NCBI GenBank assembly: GCA_023442465.1
Contig: JAEZZQ010000048.1
Coordinates: 1-64,000, forward strand
Length of the DNA: 64,000 bases
Source: Bacillota bacterium
GTDB lineage: Bacteria > Bacillota > Clostridia > Lachnospirales > Lachnospiraceae
Direction of reading: 5' to 3'
Position 1 is the first letter of the stretch, and each line of letters starts with the position of its first letter. Below, one piece after another: positions 6,810 to 15,772 of this stretch. A program made the position numbers and the translations under genes. Below the pieces are notes generated by a model. It was given only the letters and a program-made list of their open reading frames with translations, searched no databases and was not told the DNA's origin.

Positions 6810-8900
6810 TTAATCATAATCACATAAACATCTCTCAAAAAATTGAAATGCTATATTATACATTAATTCATCTTCATCAGTAATAGTCTTTCCGTGATCG
6901 CCAGCGCCTCTTGAACTATTAATTAAATCGAAAAATTGCTCAAACTTCATTTTGTCATGGAATATGTTTTGATAATCCTTCCAGTCTTTTAACATAATTT
7001 GTTTAAGCTGAGAAAAATAAAGTTCCTCCATAGCATCTTTTAATTTATTTTCGATTATCTTTGGACCTTGTGTTTTATCTGTAGTAGTTCCTCCTATATA
7101 CTCAATAAGCTTCTCCTTTGCCTTTTTTCCATACTTTGCTTGTATATTATAAAAAATTATCTTTCTAAGACTATTTTCTAATTTTTCCCTCCGTATATTT
7201 AATCTAGAACGTTTATCGCTCTGGTTATCGAGAATTTTATCATATAAAAATTTATCTCTCAAATACTCCTCAATTGATTTAATCCTTATAAAATATTCCG
7301 AATCTTCTTTTTCAATTAGACGGTATCCACATAAATGCTGGATTTCCTTTTCTCCACTAGATATTTCCATTGCAAAAGACTTTCTACCATCAAGAGCAAG
7401 CTTTTTTAGGAGTTTAAATTCGTGAGGGTAGTAGTTCTGCAATACCCCTAATATTTGTTCAATGACACCTACCATATCCATTTTATATTCTTTTGCCTTT
7501 TTTTCATAACTATATCGTGTTACAGTTGTTGGTCTCAAAATTTTCTTTTCTATAAACTCACTATTAATTTTACTGCACACTTGACGTGTTAAAAAAGGAT
7601 GTCCACCATAATCCTCCAGAAGTTTGGAGTAAACTTGCTCTTCAAATTTCAATCCTATATGAGCTCCAATATTTGCTGTCATTTTCTTAACATCTTCAAA
7701 ATTAAACAAATCCATATAGATAGGTCTAAGCATTCCAAATATTGGATTATCATAATCATCAATTCGACCGGTCTCAACCATTTTAGGGTTTACCCCCGCA
7801 ATCAAAAATGAAAAATATGCATTATTTGTTTGGATAATCGCTCTTAATGCTTGCCAAAAAAATAAAGCATCTTTTCCTATTTTCCAATGTTCAGATGGTG
7901 AAGTTGTATAACTAACACTTTCTATTTCATCAAATATGAGTAAAATTCTTTTACTTCCTAATGCAGAATATAAGCTTCTAATATCCTCCTCAAAGCTCTT
8001 CATTGCCCTTTTCTCATCATATCTTTCATTACCATATTCTAATCTAATGTCTTCACTAATAATTATTCTGTTTTCTTCATTTAATTCCTCACTATATTTT
8101 TCTTGTACTTGCTTTATTATTTTTTCTAAAAATTCATTCCATCTATTATGATGGTATTGGGAACAATCAAAGTATATTGCTGCACCATTTTCTTGTTCGA
8201 TTCTTAATCTAAGCAAATTTAATACCGATGTTTTTCCAATTCTCCTTAGCCCAAATACCCCTCCCTGCTCGCCCTGCTTGTATTTTCCATACAGTTCAGA
8301 GATTACATCCATTCTATCTTTCCCAAAGAACAATGTATCACTATTCAAAGGTGATGCTATACCAAATAAATCTCTTTCATATAAAAAATCTCTTAATCTA
8401 TTTTGTAACTCATTTTCATTTATCCCATTACCTAGCTCATTATAGCTAAATGGTACAATTAGTCTTGCATCAGGATTTTTTATTCTGTCCTCTTTTACTA
8501 TAGATACAACATTTTCATTTCCATCAAATAAAAAGCAAGTTATTTTATCTAATCTATTCTTAAATTCTTCGCTTGATATCAATAGATAATCTAAAAAGTC
8601 CTTTGTTCTACTTCTGAAATCATTCATACCATCAATACTACATAAAATCAGCACTTCATTACCTAAATTATATAAATTCTTAAGCGTTGAAGAAGGTTTG
8701 AAAAAATGAATAGTATAGTAAGTACTTTTAAAATATTGTTCTCGAGAAAATGTAATTAATCCATACCTTGAAAAACTTTTTATAGCTTTTACTATTTGTG
8801 TACTACCTTTTATATCAATTTTTTTTCCGGTACGTCTATCCATTGATATACCCAATCTGTCATTTGAATTTACTAGTTTCATAATTTTCTTTTCCTCCAA
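6810..8900 (-). CDS. STAND-type NTPase with C-terminal HEPN-like motif
   Basis: This 696-residue protein has three parts. Residues 1-180 form an unassigned N-terminal domain. From about 190 an NTPase begins with the lead-in TLFFGKDRM, a Walker A GLRRIGKTS at 217-225 and Walker B ILLIFDEIE near 319-327, followed by a winged-helix-like segment. The C-terminal 130 residues are helical and contain S-S-R-G-A-G-D-H near residues 662-669, an R-x4-H pattern like that of Swt1/HEPN domains. STAND NTPases with nuclease or HEPN ends are a recurrent antiphage architecture, so a defence sensor-effector is plausible. Codon use is very AT-rich, unlike the core genes to the right, consistent with transfer. 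No signal peptide or membrane helix. Exact family not recognised. Confidence 0.7.
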   Translation of the reverse strand: MEEKKIMKLVNSNDRLGISMDRRTGKKIDIKGSTQIVKAIKSFSRYGLITFSREQYFKSTYYTIHFFKPSSTLKNLYNLGNEVLILCSIDGMNDFRSRTKDFLDYLLISSEEFKNRLDKITCFLFDGNENVVSIVKEDRIKNPDARLIVPFSYNELGNGINENELQNRLRDFLYERDLFGIASPLNSDTLFFGKDRMDVISELYGKYKQGEQGGVFGLRRIGKTSVLNLLRLRIEQENGAAIYFDCSQYHHNRWNEFLEKIIKQVQEKYSEELNEENRIIISEDIRLEYGNERYDEKRAMKSFEEDIRSLYSALGSKRILLIFDEIESVSYTTSPSEHWKIGKDALFFWQALRAIIQTNNAYFSFLIAGVNPKMVETGRIDDYDNPIFGMLRPIYMDLFNFEDVKKMTANIGAHIGLKFEEQVYSKLLEDYGGHPFLTRQVCSKINSEFIEKKILRPTTVTRYSYEKKAKEYKMDMVGVIEQILGVLQNYYPHEFKLLKKLALDGRKSFAMEISSGEKEIQHLCGYRLIEKEDSEYFIRIKSIEEYLRDKFLYDKILDNQSDKRSRLNIRREKLENSLRKIIFYNIQAKYGKKAKEKLIEYIGGTTTDKTQGPKIIENKLKDAMEELYFSQLKQIMLKDWKDYQNIFHDKMKFEQFFDLINSSRGAGDHGKTITDEDELMYNIAFQFFERCLCDYD

Positions 8901-10066
8901 CCATAAAAATAAATAACTATTTAGAGTATATTTAAAAAAAAATTTTTCTCAATTAAATTCCAGCTATTTATTAGTACTATATTTTCAAAATCATAATTAA
9001 ACTTTACAAGTTACGTACTCTCGACAAAAAATATTCTGATTTAATATTGAGTTTTTTGTTTATTATCTTTAAATTGTTGCAGTTTGAGAAATAATTTTTT
9101 TGTATTTTATGTATTATAATAGATCTTATATTCCACTACTACTCCTACTATGTTCTTTAGTTGTGCTTGAATCCTGTTGTTTAACTTTCTGTCAAAGTTA
9201 CAACGCTGCATCAAAACTTAAATGCAACCCCTAATTCCTTTGCAAACATCAATAATAATAATTGAAATATTTACTACATTTAATTGCGAAATATCTCCTT
9301 GAATCATATCACTCCAGCTTAGCTTTCTAGTATATCAATATATAATAAATTATTTTGGGGGTTTTTTGCTTCAGATATGCTACTATATGTGGATAGTATA
9401 TAGTAATTTAAGAAATAGTAATAGTAGAAATCTTTATAATATAATTCCCCCTTTGTAATTGGTAGTATTATATCATTATTTGACAAAATATACTATCAAT
9501 AATAATAAATAATTATAAAACAAATCAAATTAATTGCATCAATCTCTAGCCAGAATACAATTACAACCCAATCCAGCTTATTTAAAACTATATTTATATT
9601 TTTAAGTATAAAAAAGGCAATGAGAAAATGATTCTTACCGCCTTTTGTTATACCTATTCATTTATGTTTTATAAACTATTTATCAAAATATACTATTTTC
9701 TTTTCCAATATTTTTCAAGATATATTTTCGACAACGACAATTAGTATTATATTTAACCTTGAAAATGCCATAGGTTATGTACCCAACATCATAAAATCAA
9801 TGCCTCAAAATATGGTGTATCATAATAATCTTTCCGCCGAATACCGCCGGTACTAATATATTTATACCATCTTCGTCTTCTAAGTTAGAAGAATCAATTA
9901 CTGTTGTATTTAAAGAAGTACCTTTATCCACTATCTGCTATTATAAGAGATAAAATTAACTATATCATAAAACCTTTTTCTATCCTTAACTGCATGTATA
10001 TTAACAGTTCCCTATTGTGATTCTACTATATTTAAATAAATATACAAAAATAATTAATTCTGATAC
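8901..10066. other. AT-rich 1.2-kb gap with decayed sequence
   Basis: No intact gene is visible in this very AT-rich stretch. It contains two copies of CAAAATATACTAT (about 9485 and 9679), an ACTATAT/ATATAGT hairpin near 9380-9405, and a minus-strand coding remnant at 9797-9931. It looks like an eroded segment between accessory cargo genes. Confidence 0.45.
9797..9931 (-). pseudogene. Decayed coding remnant
   Basis: A 44-codon open frame reads VDKGTSLNTTVIDSSNLEDE and DGINILVPAVFGGK, which looks like genuine protein. It has no ribosome binding site, and protein-like text continues past its TGA in this frame (FYDVGYITYGIFKVKYNTN) and in another frame (RRKDYYDTPYFEAL), as expected after frameshifts. 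Family not recognised. It lies downstream of the membrane protein at 10067-11257 on the same strand and might once have belonged to a related gene. Confidence 0.35.
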
Positions 10067-11257
10067 TTATGATACTGGCCAATCTATAAGAACAAATATA
10101 GGAACTTGGGTACTGGTGGTTCCTATAAATACTGCATAAAACTCATATGTTTCTCCGATTTCAATAAAATCAGCACCTTCCGTGTATAAGGAAGTATCTA
10201 AAATTACATGGGGGGTATTCGGTGAACCAACTATAAACTCTAATAATTCTTTATCATATTCACTAGCAACCGCTCCATATAAATCATAGAGTTTTCCAAT
10301 ATACTGTCCACATTGTGATTCATCCATCATTGCAAAGCATGTATCATCATCAAAATAGTAGATGTCCGTACCATCCCAATATGCTTGCCGTGCATTTGAA
10401 ACAACCTTATAGATGTCTTCTGATGTATAAGAACCATTGTTCCATAATATACCACTGGTGTTAATAGATGCTAAATGGTCTACTGCAAGTTCGTCACTGT
10501 AATTTTCGCTTACTACAGTTTTAGGGTTACGTGCTGCTTCAAAAGCAGCATTGTAATATCGATCCAATTCACTTCCGAAACGCTCCTTCATATCCCACAT
10601 AAGATTACCATTATAATATATAAAATCTATTATGACATAATCATCGCTGTATCCGTCATAATAACCAAAAGCATATTCCCCAAGTGCAGGCTCGTGTGCT
10701 TTTTCCGCTGCTTGCCTCATATCGTATACCGATTTAGCACCAATTTCTTGTATGACAGCTTTTGCTAATTCATATACAAACGTAAAATGCTCCCTGGACT
10801 GAAATATCTCAAGATTAAATCCATAGTCTTCCAGAAACTTCCGTTCATCTTCTGTGCCATAAACGACTGTTACTTCTGAAGAAGATGCCTCCTCATAATC
10901 GCCATCTTCGTAATTTGTCTCATAATCCTCTAATACATAATCACCATTTTCGTCTTTTATAGGATTACCTTTTTTATCTACTGCAACATCATACTCATTA
11001 CCATTTTCATCCACAACAACATAATCATGGCTGGCACTATCTGGCTTTCCAGCTATTCCCATATCATAAGCTAACTGATCGAACTTGCCGGTAAATGCCA
11101 TAATAATTAAAACTAATACACCTAAGGCAACTGCAATATTCCAAACGGTTTTTATATTAGCACCAATTTTCCCAATTTTACTAGTAGGTTTTTCTTCTGG
11201 TCTAAATTCATCAAGTACCTGTTTCCATAACGGTTTTTCTTTATTTTCATCACTCAT
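10067..11257 (-). CDS. Hypothetical single-pass membrane protein with extracellular acidic domain
   Basis: This 396-residue protein has a short cytoplasmic N-terminus, one transmembrane helix at about residues 38-57 (VWNIAVALGVLVLIIMAF), then a strongly acidic linker (residues 75-125, with DENGNEYDVAVDKKGNPIKD repeats of a small-turn type) and a C-terminal globular part of about 270 residues rich in Tyr, Asp and Ala. The topology (positive residues before the helix) puts the large domain outside. I recognise no family. A start at 11257 is supported by GAAGGGAG 10 bases upstream. The gene stands alone between AT-rich gaps. Possible surface or envelope role by topology only. Confidence 0.6.
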   Translation of the reverse strand: MSDENKEKPLWKQVLDEFRPEEKPTSKIGKIGANIKTVWNIAVALGVLVLIIMAFTGKFDQLAYDMGIAGKPDSASHDYVVVDENGNEYDVAVDKKGNPIKDENGDYVLEDYETNYEDGDYEEASSSEVTVVYGTEDERKFLEDYGFNLEIFQSREHFTFVYELAKAVIQEIGAKSVYDMRQAAEKAHEPALGEYAFGYYDGYSDDYVIIDFIYYNGNLMWDMKERFGSELDRYYNAAFEAARNPKTVVSENYSDELAVDHLASINTSGILWNNGSYTSEDIYKVVSNARQAYWDGTDIYYFDDDTCFAMMDESQCGQYIGKLYDLYGAVASEYDKELLEFIVGSPNTPHVILDTSLYTEGADFIEIGETYEFYAVFIGTTSTQVPIFVLIDWPVS

Positions 11258-11329
11258 AATTTATCTTCTCCCTTCGAATAAAGCCTGGTGGTAAATTTCC
11301 ATCGGCTCCGTTTACTTTACGTTATACTT

Positions 11330-11503
11330 TCAATTGTATTTGATAAATACATTGTCATGCTTTACCTTAATTGATAATCTGGTTGTAATTATCTTCGGAA
11401 TTTCTGATTGCGACAGAAACTTACAGTTATTATCAGACACAAATTTAAAATCGTCTATTAATCTAACAGAACAGAATAATAATCTTAGAAGCTGTACATT
11501 CAT
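11330..11503 (-). CDS. Possible small ORF of 57 residues
   Basis: An open frame from ATG at 11503 to TGA at 11330 encodes a basic peptide including DDFKFVSDNNCKFLSQSEIP. The text looks protein-like, but there is no good ribosome binding site and no family match. It fills most of the 11258-11586 gap upstream of the membrane protein. It could be a remnant rather than a working gene. Confidence 0.22.
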   Translation of the reverse strand: MNVQLLRLLFCSVRLIDDFKFVSDNNCKFLSQSEIPKIITTRLSIKVKHDNVFIKYN

Positions 11504-11586
11504 GCTCTTGTGGTCAATGCTTACCGAGTTTTAACAATCTTTAAATTTCATGATATGATTTCTACCGGCAAGTACTTCTATGACAT

Positions 11587-11886
11587 TTACTTCTTTCTTT
11601 TGACTATAACTTCATCTTCTTTTACTGCTGAAATATCATACTGTTTTAGCTGCCGAGTTAATATTTTTCCTCCTATTCCGACAAAAAGAAACGGCCATAA
11701 AAAAAGTCCAATAACAACTCCCAAGTTAGATACTTTATTTCCCATATTATATTTTCTCAAAATTGCTCCTATTTCTTGTGCAAACGAACCTTTAATGACT
11801 ATTTCTCCATATTGCGCTTTTACAGCATTAAGAAATCCATCCTTTGATGTTACTGTAACAGTTTTCTCTCTATTTTCTTTTCCCAT
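11587..11886 (-). CDS. Small membrane protein divergent from XRE regulator
   Basis: This 99-residue protein has a soluble N-terminal half (residues 1-50, including VTVTSKDGFLNAVKAQYGEIVIKG, which suggests a small alpha/beta fold) and one hydrophobic helix at about residues 55-78 (LGVVIGLFLWPFLFVGIGG), then a basic tail ending KRKK. GGAGG lies 9 bases before the ATG. It is transcribed away from the XRE regulator, and the shared promoter region contains a perfect dyad, so it is the likely target of that regulator. Function unknown. Confidence 0.6.
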   Translation of the reverse strand: MGKENREKTVTVTSKDGFLNAVKAQYGEIVIKGSFAQEIGAILRKYNMGNKVSNLGVVIGLFLWPFLFVGIGGKILTRQLKQYDISAVKEDEVIVKRKK

Positions 11887-11939
11887 TTTCTTTTCCTCCC
11901 AAGTGGAATCTAATAAAACACATATTTATTAACAACTTT

Positions 11940-11980
11940 ATATTATCATATTCATACTTTATATTCAACTTTTAGTTGAA
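11940..11980. promoter_or_regulatory. Divergent promoter with 17-bp dyad operator
   Basis: The dyad TTCAACT-TTT-AGTTGAA lies at 11964-11980. On the minus strand TTGAAT (11963-11968) is followed after 17 bases by TAATAT (11940-11945), a good promoter for the small membrane protein gene. On the plus strand the other arm offers TTGAAC at 11976-11981 as a -35 for the XRE gene. A repressor bound to the dyad would cover both -35 boxes. Confidence 0.6.
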
Positions 11981-12043
11981 CATAAAATCAACCTCTATTT
12001 TATGTGTGCACTATATACTTTAAGCTAAAAGGAGTTGATGCTT

Positions 12044-12352
12044 ATGGAAAAATCAATGGCTACACGGCTAATTAAATTACGCGAACAAAACCATCTTTCT
12101 CAAAGTTCTGTTGCAAGACAAATCGGAGTTACATCCGCCTTAATAAGTGCATACGAAAAGCAAGAGCGTAAACCGAGCATTGATAAACTGGTGGCTCTTG
12201 CTGATATTTACCATACATCTACCGATTACATTTTAGGCAGAACATATTCTGACAATAGTTCCGTATCTATAGATGTGAATCATCTGACTCCTCATCAAAT
12301 TAAAATTGTTCGGGAACTTGTTGAAAATATGAATCAAAAAGCAGAATCTTAG
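12044..12352 (+). CDS. XRE-family transcriptional regulator
   Basis: This regulator of about 102 residues begins with a classic HTH_3 domain (residues 3-62): MATRLIKLREQNHLSQSSVA, GVTSALISAYEKQERKPSID, LADIYHTSTDYILGR. It binds DNA as a dimer, and the dyad in front of the gene is its probable operator. The rest is a short C-terminal helix (PHQIKIVRELVENMNQKAES). AAAGGAG at 12028-12034 favours ATG at 12044 over TTG at 12035 or ATG at 12038. A strong terminator follows. It is the only gene on the plus strand in the right part of the accessory region and may control the element or just its divergent neighbour. Confidence 0.85.
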   Translation: MEKSMATRLIKLREQNHLSQSSVARQIGVTSALISAYEKQERKPSIDKLVALADIYHTSTDYILGRTYSDNSSVSIDVNHLTPHQIKIVRELVENMNQKAES

Positions 12353-12360
12353 ATCAATGA

Positions 12361-12410
12361 AAATAACAAGATTGAAAACTATGCTTAGTTTCAACCTTGT
12401 TATTTTTTAT
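12361..12410 (+). terminator. Intrinsic terminator of the XRE gene
   Basis: A long stem (AATAACAAG.TTGAAA paired with TTTCAA.CTTGTTATT) is followed by TTTTTAT, starting 9 bases after the regulator's stop codon. Confidence 0.85.
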
Positions 12411-12911
12411 ATATAACCTATAAAATATCCTAGGTATCAATCAAGTCTACTGTTTTAAAACTATAAACAGTCTTTAAAATAATGGTCGTATCTGGCATAT
12501 ATATACTTGTTTTTTCCTCATTTCTTTTTAATAGCCTTCCCTACATACAGGACTGTACATTTTTCCTCCCTATTTCCCCTTAATTCGCCCCTAAGCGCTT
12601 CCTACTATGGAACACCTTGAGGATTATAACTTTATCATCTTTATGAGCCCAAATAGCACCTCTGAATGGCATTCATTTCCCATCCGCTTTCTCCAAATGA
12701 TATTCCTTATTCCTCTCTTATCCCTCCTTTACCCCTTAAATACTGGCATTTGGCCAAATTCAAATTGACCTATGAATTGACCTATCCATTCGAAAAATGC
12801 ATGAAATACCCGTAAAAAGACGTAAACTAAATATTTGAAAATTTTACTGTCAAAGACATCATCATTCTTACAGATTCCTCAGAACCCGCATATTTCCTGT
12901 GTTTCCGGGCA
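12411..12911. other. Gap at the accessory/core junction with tandem 11-bp repeat
   Basis: This 500-base stretch has no supported gene. At 12763-12773 and 12775-12785 the 11-mer AATTGACCTAT occurs twice with a 12-base period, close to TTTGGCCAAA. Such short repeats beside a tRNA 3' end are what arm-type integrase sites look like, but no integrase gene or second attachment core is in the window, so this is inference. Confidence 0.35.
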
Positions 12912-12944
12912 CAAAAAAACTCAGTCGATCGTCTCAACTGAGTT
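12912..12944 (-). terminator. Terminator of tRNA-Gln
   Basis: On the minus strand AACTCAGT and ACTGAGTT pair around an 11-nt loop and are followed by TTTTTT, starting 8 bases after the tRNA 3' end. Confidence 0.8.
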
Positions 12945-12951
12945 CTTCCAC

Positions 12952-13023
12952 CAGGGCTACAAGGATTCGAACCTTGAGATGACGGAGTCAGAGTCCGTTG
13001 CCTTACCGTTTGGCGATAGCCCT
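12952..13023 (-). tRNA. tRNA-Gln(CUG)
   Basis: A complete 72-base cloverleaf is present: 7-bp acceptor stem AGGGCTA/TAGCCCT with discriminator G, D-arm GCC...GGC, anticodon stem ACGGA/TCCGT with loop CTCTGAC (anticodon CTG, reading CAG), 5-base variable loop, and T-arm CAAGG-TTCGAAT-CCTTG. The 3' CCA is not encoded. The 3' end faces the accessory region, a common geometry for tRNA-targeted integrative elements. Confidence 0.95.
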
Positions 13024-13064
13024 ATACCATTTTGCAGCGCGTTTTTTATACGCTACATTTTGGT

Positions 13065-13093
13065 ATTATACACGAATCATTTTCATATTGCAA
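13065..13093 (-). promoter_or_regulatory. Promoter of tRNA-Gln
   Basis: On the minus strand TTGCAA (13088-13093) and TATAAT (13065-13070) are spaced exactly 17 bases apart, with the mature tRNA beginning about 42 bases after the -10 box. Confidence 0.75.
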
Positions 13094-13282
13094 GACTTAT
13101 TTTGAATTTTTTGTAGTTTTATTGCAGGATTATTTTGTAATTACTAATAGACTATATCCGCTCCAGGCTTTCAGGGTGGAATTGACAGAAAACAGATACT
13201 TTATATCCATCTTTCCGAGAGAATCCAACTGCTTCAGAATCAAATATATCATCTGTGGCAAAGTATTTCCTATAATATAACG

Positions 13283-13327
13283 ACAAGAGACCGGCCAATG
13301 CTTACAAAGCATCTGCCAGTCTCTTGT
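13283..13327 (-). terminator. Inverted repeat after glnN
   Basis: ACAAGAGACTGGC and GGCCGGTCTCTTGT pair, with an inner AATGCTT/AAGCATT, starting 33 bases after the glnN stop. The T-rich side (TTTATTTAT) is on the plus strand, so it is less certain as a minus-strand terminator than its stem suggests. Confidence 0.6.
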
Positions 13328-13359
13328 TTATTTATCCTTTGCCCCTACGTATTGACCTT

Positions 13360-15471
13360 TTATACTTCAAACAGCAAATCCGCATAAGTCGGAATGGGCC
13401 AAACCTCTTTATCCACAAGCTTCTCCAGCTCATCAGCCGGCACTCTTAAGGCTTCCATAGCCTCCACCACCTGATCCTTGTAGAAAAATGCCTGCTCCTT
13501 GCCCTCCGGCATAGCACTTGCCTGCTGTTCGGTTTCCTCCAGCTTTGCCAACGCCGCTTTCATTTCGACTAACTTCTTAGAGATGCTGCCTAACAGCTCC
13601 GACTGAACAGATGCGTCCGCGCCTGCTTCCTTTACTGCAATCACGGTATCCGCAAGGGTTTTCGTGTACTTCATAACTGCCGGAATGATCTGCTTGGAAG
13701 CCATATCGATCATGGTGAGAGCCTCGATATTGATTGTCTTCGCATATGTTTCATAGAGAACCTCTTCTCTGGATTGCAGTTCAGCCTTCGTGAAGATCCC
13801 GAATCTTTCAAACAGCTTCACCGACTTCTCTGTAGTCAGAGTATCTACAGCCTCCACCATGCTCTTAATGTTGGGAAGCCCTCTTCTCTCCGCCTCTTTT
13901 ACCCATTCCTCGGAGTATCCGTCGCCGTTGAAGATAATTCTCTGGTGCTTGTTCATGTATTCCTTTATTAAATCATGTACCGCCAAATCGAAGTCGTCAG
14001 CCTTCTCCAGTATATCTGCCGCTTCGCAGAATACCTCAGCCACAATTGCATTGAGAGTAGTATTCGGACTGGCTACGGAATCCGCGGAGCCTACCATACG
14101 GAACTCAAACTTATTTCCCGTAAATGCGAAGGGTGACGTTCTATTTCTGTCTGTAGCGTCCTTTACAAGATCAGGAAGATAGGACACGCCTGTCTTCAAT
14201 ACACCGCCTTCCTTGCATGTTTCCGCGATGCCCGTCTCTACAAGCTGCCTTACCACATCCTCAAGCTGTTCTCCGAGGAAAATAGAAATAATTGCCGGGG
14301 GCGCTTCATTTGCTCCAAGCCTATGGTCATTTCCTACATCCGACGCACTCTGGCGAAGCAAGTCACCATGAGTGTCCACAGCCTTCATAATGCAGGCCAG
14401 CACCAGTAAGAACTGAATGTTCTCGTTGGGGGTATCACCCGGATCCAGCAAATTTACACCGTTATCCGTACCGAGAGACCAGTTATTGTGCTTACCGGAG
14501 CCGTTCACTCCCGCAAAGGGCTTCTCGTGGAGCAGACACCTGAGGTCGTGATGAATCGCTACCCTCTTCATAGTCTCCATGACAACCTGATTATGGTCTA
14601 CTGCAATATTGGCAGTTTCATAAACGGGAGCCAGCTCATGCTGCGCAGGCGCAACCTCATTGTGCTGAGTCTTAGCCGTTACTCCAAGCTTCCAAAGCTC
14701 TTCGTTCAAATCCTTCATGTACGCGCCGATGCGCTCTCTGATTACACCGAAATAGTGATCCTCCATCTCCTGCCCTTTAGGAGCCGGTGCTCCGAATAAA
14801 GTACGTCCCGCGAAGATAAGATCAGGTCTTTGTAAATATTTATCTTTATCCACAAGGAAATATTCCTGCTCCGCACCCACGCTGGCAACTACCTTCTTTG
14901 CCTCCGTATTGCCGAAAAGTCTGACGATACGAAGCGCCTGCTCGCTGATCGCTTCCATTGACCTCAAAAGAGGAGTTTTCTTATCCAAAGCTTCCCCCTT
15001 ATAGGAGCAAAATGCCGTAGGGATACAAAGGATTACACCCGTTCCCGCTTCTTTCAAAAAGGCTGGAGAAGTAATATCCCATGCGGTATAGCCTCTCGCC
15101 TCAAAGGTAGAACGAAGTCCTCCTGAAGGAAAAGAAGATGCATCAGGCTCTCCCTTGATCAGCTCTTTGCCGGAAAATTCCATGAGCATTCTGCCCTCTT
15201 CATCCGGATGTGTCACAAAGGAATCGTGCTTTTCAGCCGTAATGCCCGTAAGCGGCTGAAACCAATGTGTATAGTGAGTGGCACCGTTCTCCACTGCCCA
15301 GTCCTTCATCGCCTTAGCTACGACATCTGCCGCTGAGAGAGAGAGTTCCTCACCCTGCTCCATAACCTTCTTTACTTCCTTGAACACATTTTTTGGTAAA
15401 CGCTCTTTCATTTTACCGAGAGTAAATACATTTTCTGCAAAAATCTTTTCCACATTAAAAACTTCGCTCAT
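13360..15471 (-). CDS. glnN: Glutamine synthetase type III (GlnN)
   Basis: This 703-residue enzyme makes glutamine from glutamate, ammonia and ATP in the cytoplasm. Its length (about 700, against about 450 for GlnA) and text mark it as [14 protein letters not shown] near residue 70, the signature [17 protein letters not shown] near residue 267, and [13 protein letters not shown] near residue 317. The C-terminal half carries the GSIII-specific helical extension. GGGAG lies upstream of the ATG. A leader terminator and a 17-bp-spaced promoter upstream suggest transcription attenuation. It is monocistronic, ending in an inverted repeat before tRNA-Gln. The juxtaposition of glutamine synthetase and tRNA-Gln may be chance. 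Confidence 0.95.
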   Translation of the reverse strand: MSEVFNVEKIFAENVFTLGKMKERLPKNVFKEVKKVMEQGEELSLSAADVVAKAMKDWAVENGATHYTHWFQPLTGITAEKHDSFVTHPDEEGRMLMEFSGKELIKGEPDASSFPSGGLRSTFEARGYTAWDITSPAFLKEAGTGVILCIPTAFCSYKGEALDKKTPLLRSMEAISEQALRIVRLFGNTEAKKVVASVGAEQEYFLVDKDKYLQRPDLIFAGRTLFGAPAPKGQEMEDHYFGVIRERIGAYMKDLNEELWKLGVTAKTQHNEVAPAQHELAPVYETANIAVDHNQVVMETMKRVAIHHDLRCLLHEKPFAGVNGSGKHNNWSLGTDNGVNLLDPGDTPNENIQFLLVLACIMKAVDTHGDLLRQSASDVGNDHRLGANEAPPAIISIFLGEQLEDVVRQLVETGIAETCKEGGVLKTGVSYLPDLVKDATDRNRTSPFAFTGNKFEFRMVGSADSVASPNTTLNAIVAEVFCEAADILEKADDFDLAVHDLIKEYMNKHQRIIFNGDGYSEEWVKEAERRGLPNIKSMVEAVDTLTTEKSVKLFERFGIFTKAELQSREEVLYETYAKTINIEALTMIDMASKQIIPAVMKYTKTLADTVIAVKEAGADASVQSELLGSISKKLVEMKAALAKLEETEQQASAMPEGKEQAFFYKDQVVEAMEALRVPADELEKLVDKEVWPIPTYADLLFEV

Positions 15472-15542
15472 TTTTTTGCTCCCTTTCGTTTTATCATAGT
15501 TCGCCTCTCACCGCCTGCGACACAACAAGGTCTCTATGGTAT

Positions 15543-15620
15543 AAAAAAAATGCCCCAAAAAAACCTTTGGAACATCCTCGTTCAAGATACCTTATACCGG
15601 AAGGTTTCCCTTCGTTTTCT
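15543..15620 (-). promoter_or_regulatory. glnN leader with attenuator terminator
   Basis: On the minus strand the leader has a hairpin GAAGG-GAAA-CCTTC, then GAAC-GAGGAT-GTTC, then a terminator ATGTTCCAAA...TTTGGGGCAT (two G-U pairs) followed by eight T. The GTTC arm is shared by the second and third hairpins, so they exclude each other, as antiterminator and terminator do. The terminator lies about 70 bases before the glnN start. Clostridial glutamine synthetase genes are known to use ANTAR-type antitermination; the loop sequence here does not clearly match the ANTAR consensus, so the sensor is unknown. Confidence 0.6.
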
Positions 15621-15622
15621 AT

Positions 15623-15651
15623 AAGATACTCTATTGTCTGCAAAATTGCAA
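15623..15651 (-). promoter_or_regulatory. Probable glnN promoter
   Basis: On the minus strand TTGCAA (15646-15651) and TATCTT (15623-15628) are 17 bases apart. Transcription would begin just before the leader hairpins. Confidence 0.5.
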
Positions 15652-15772
15652 CCCCCTATTTTAAATTTTATTGAATATTGTAAAAAACAAGTCATTTTCC
15701 GTCGGTTTACTGTTCATATTGTACAATATGCAAGAATTACGAGTCAATCCCTTTTTATGACCGGCTTTTTAC

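Noticed and set aside
1..12900. Complete prophage or conjugative element
   Set aside because: No integrase, portal, terminase, relaxase or type IV secretion gene is visible; only a recombination module and cargo are present.
12835..13280. Plus-strand ORFs across the tRNA-Gln region
   Set aside because: They read through a complete tRNA gene and its terminator on the other strand; no ribosome binding sites.
15500..15660. Glutamine (glnA-type) riboswitch upstream of glnN
   Set aside because: The conserved core motifs of that RNA are not present; only a terminator and two simple hairpins are seen.
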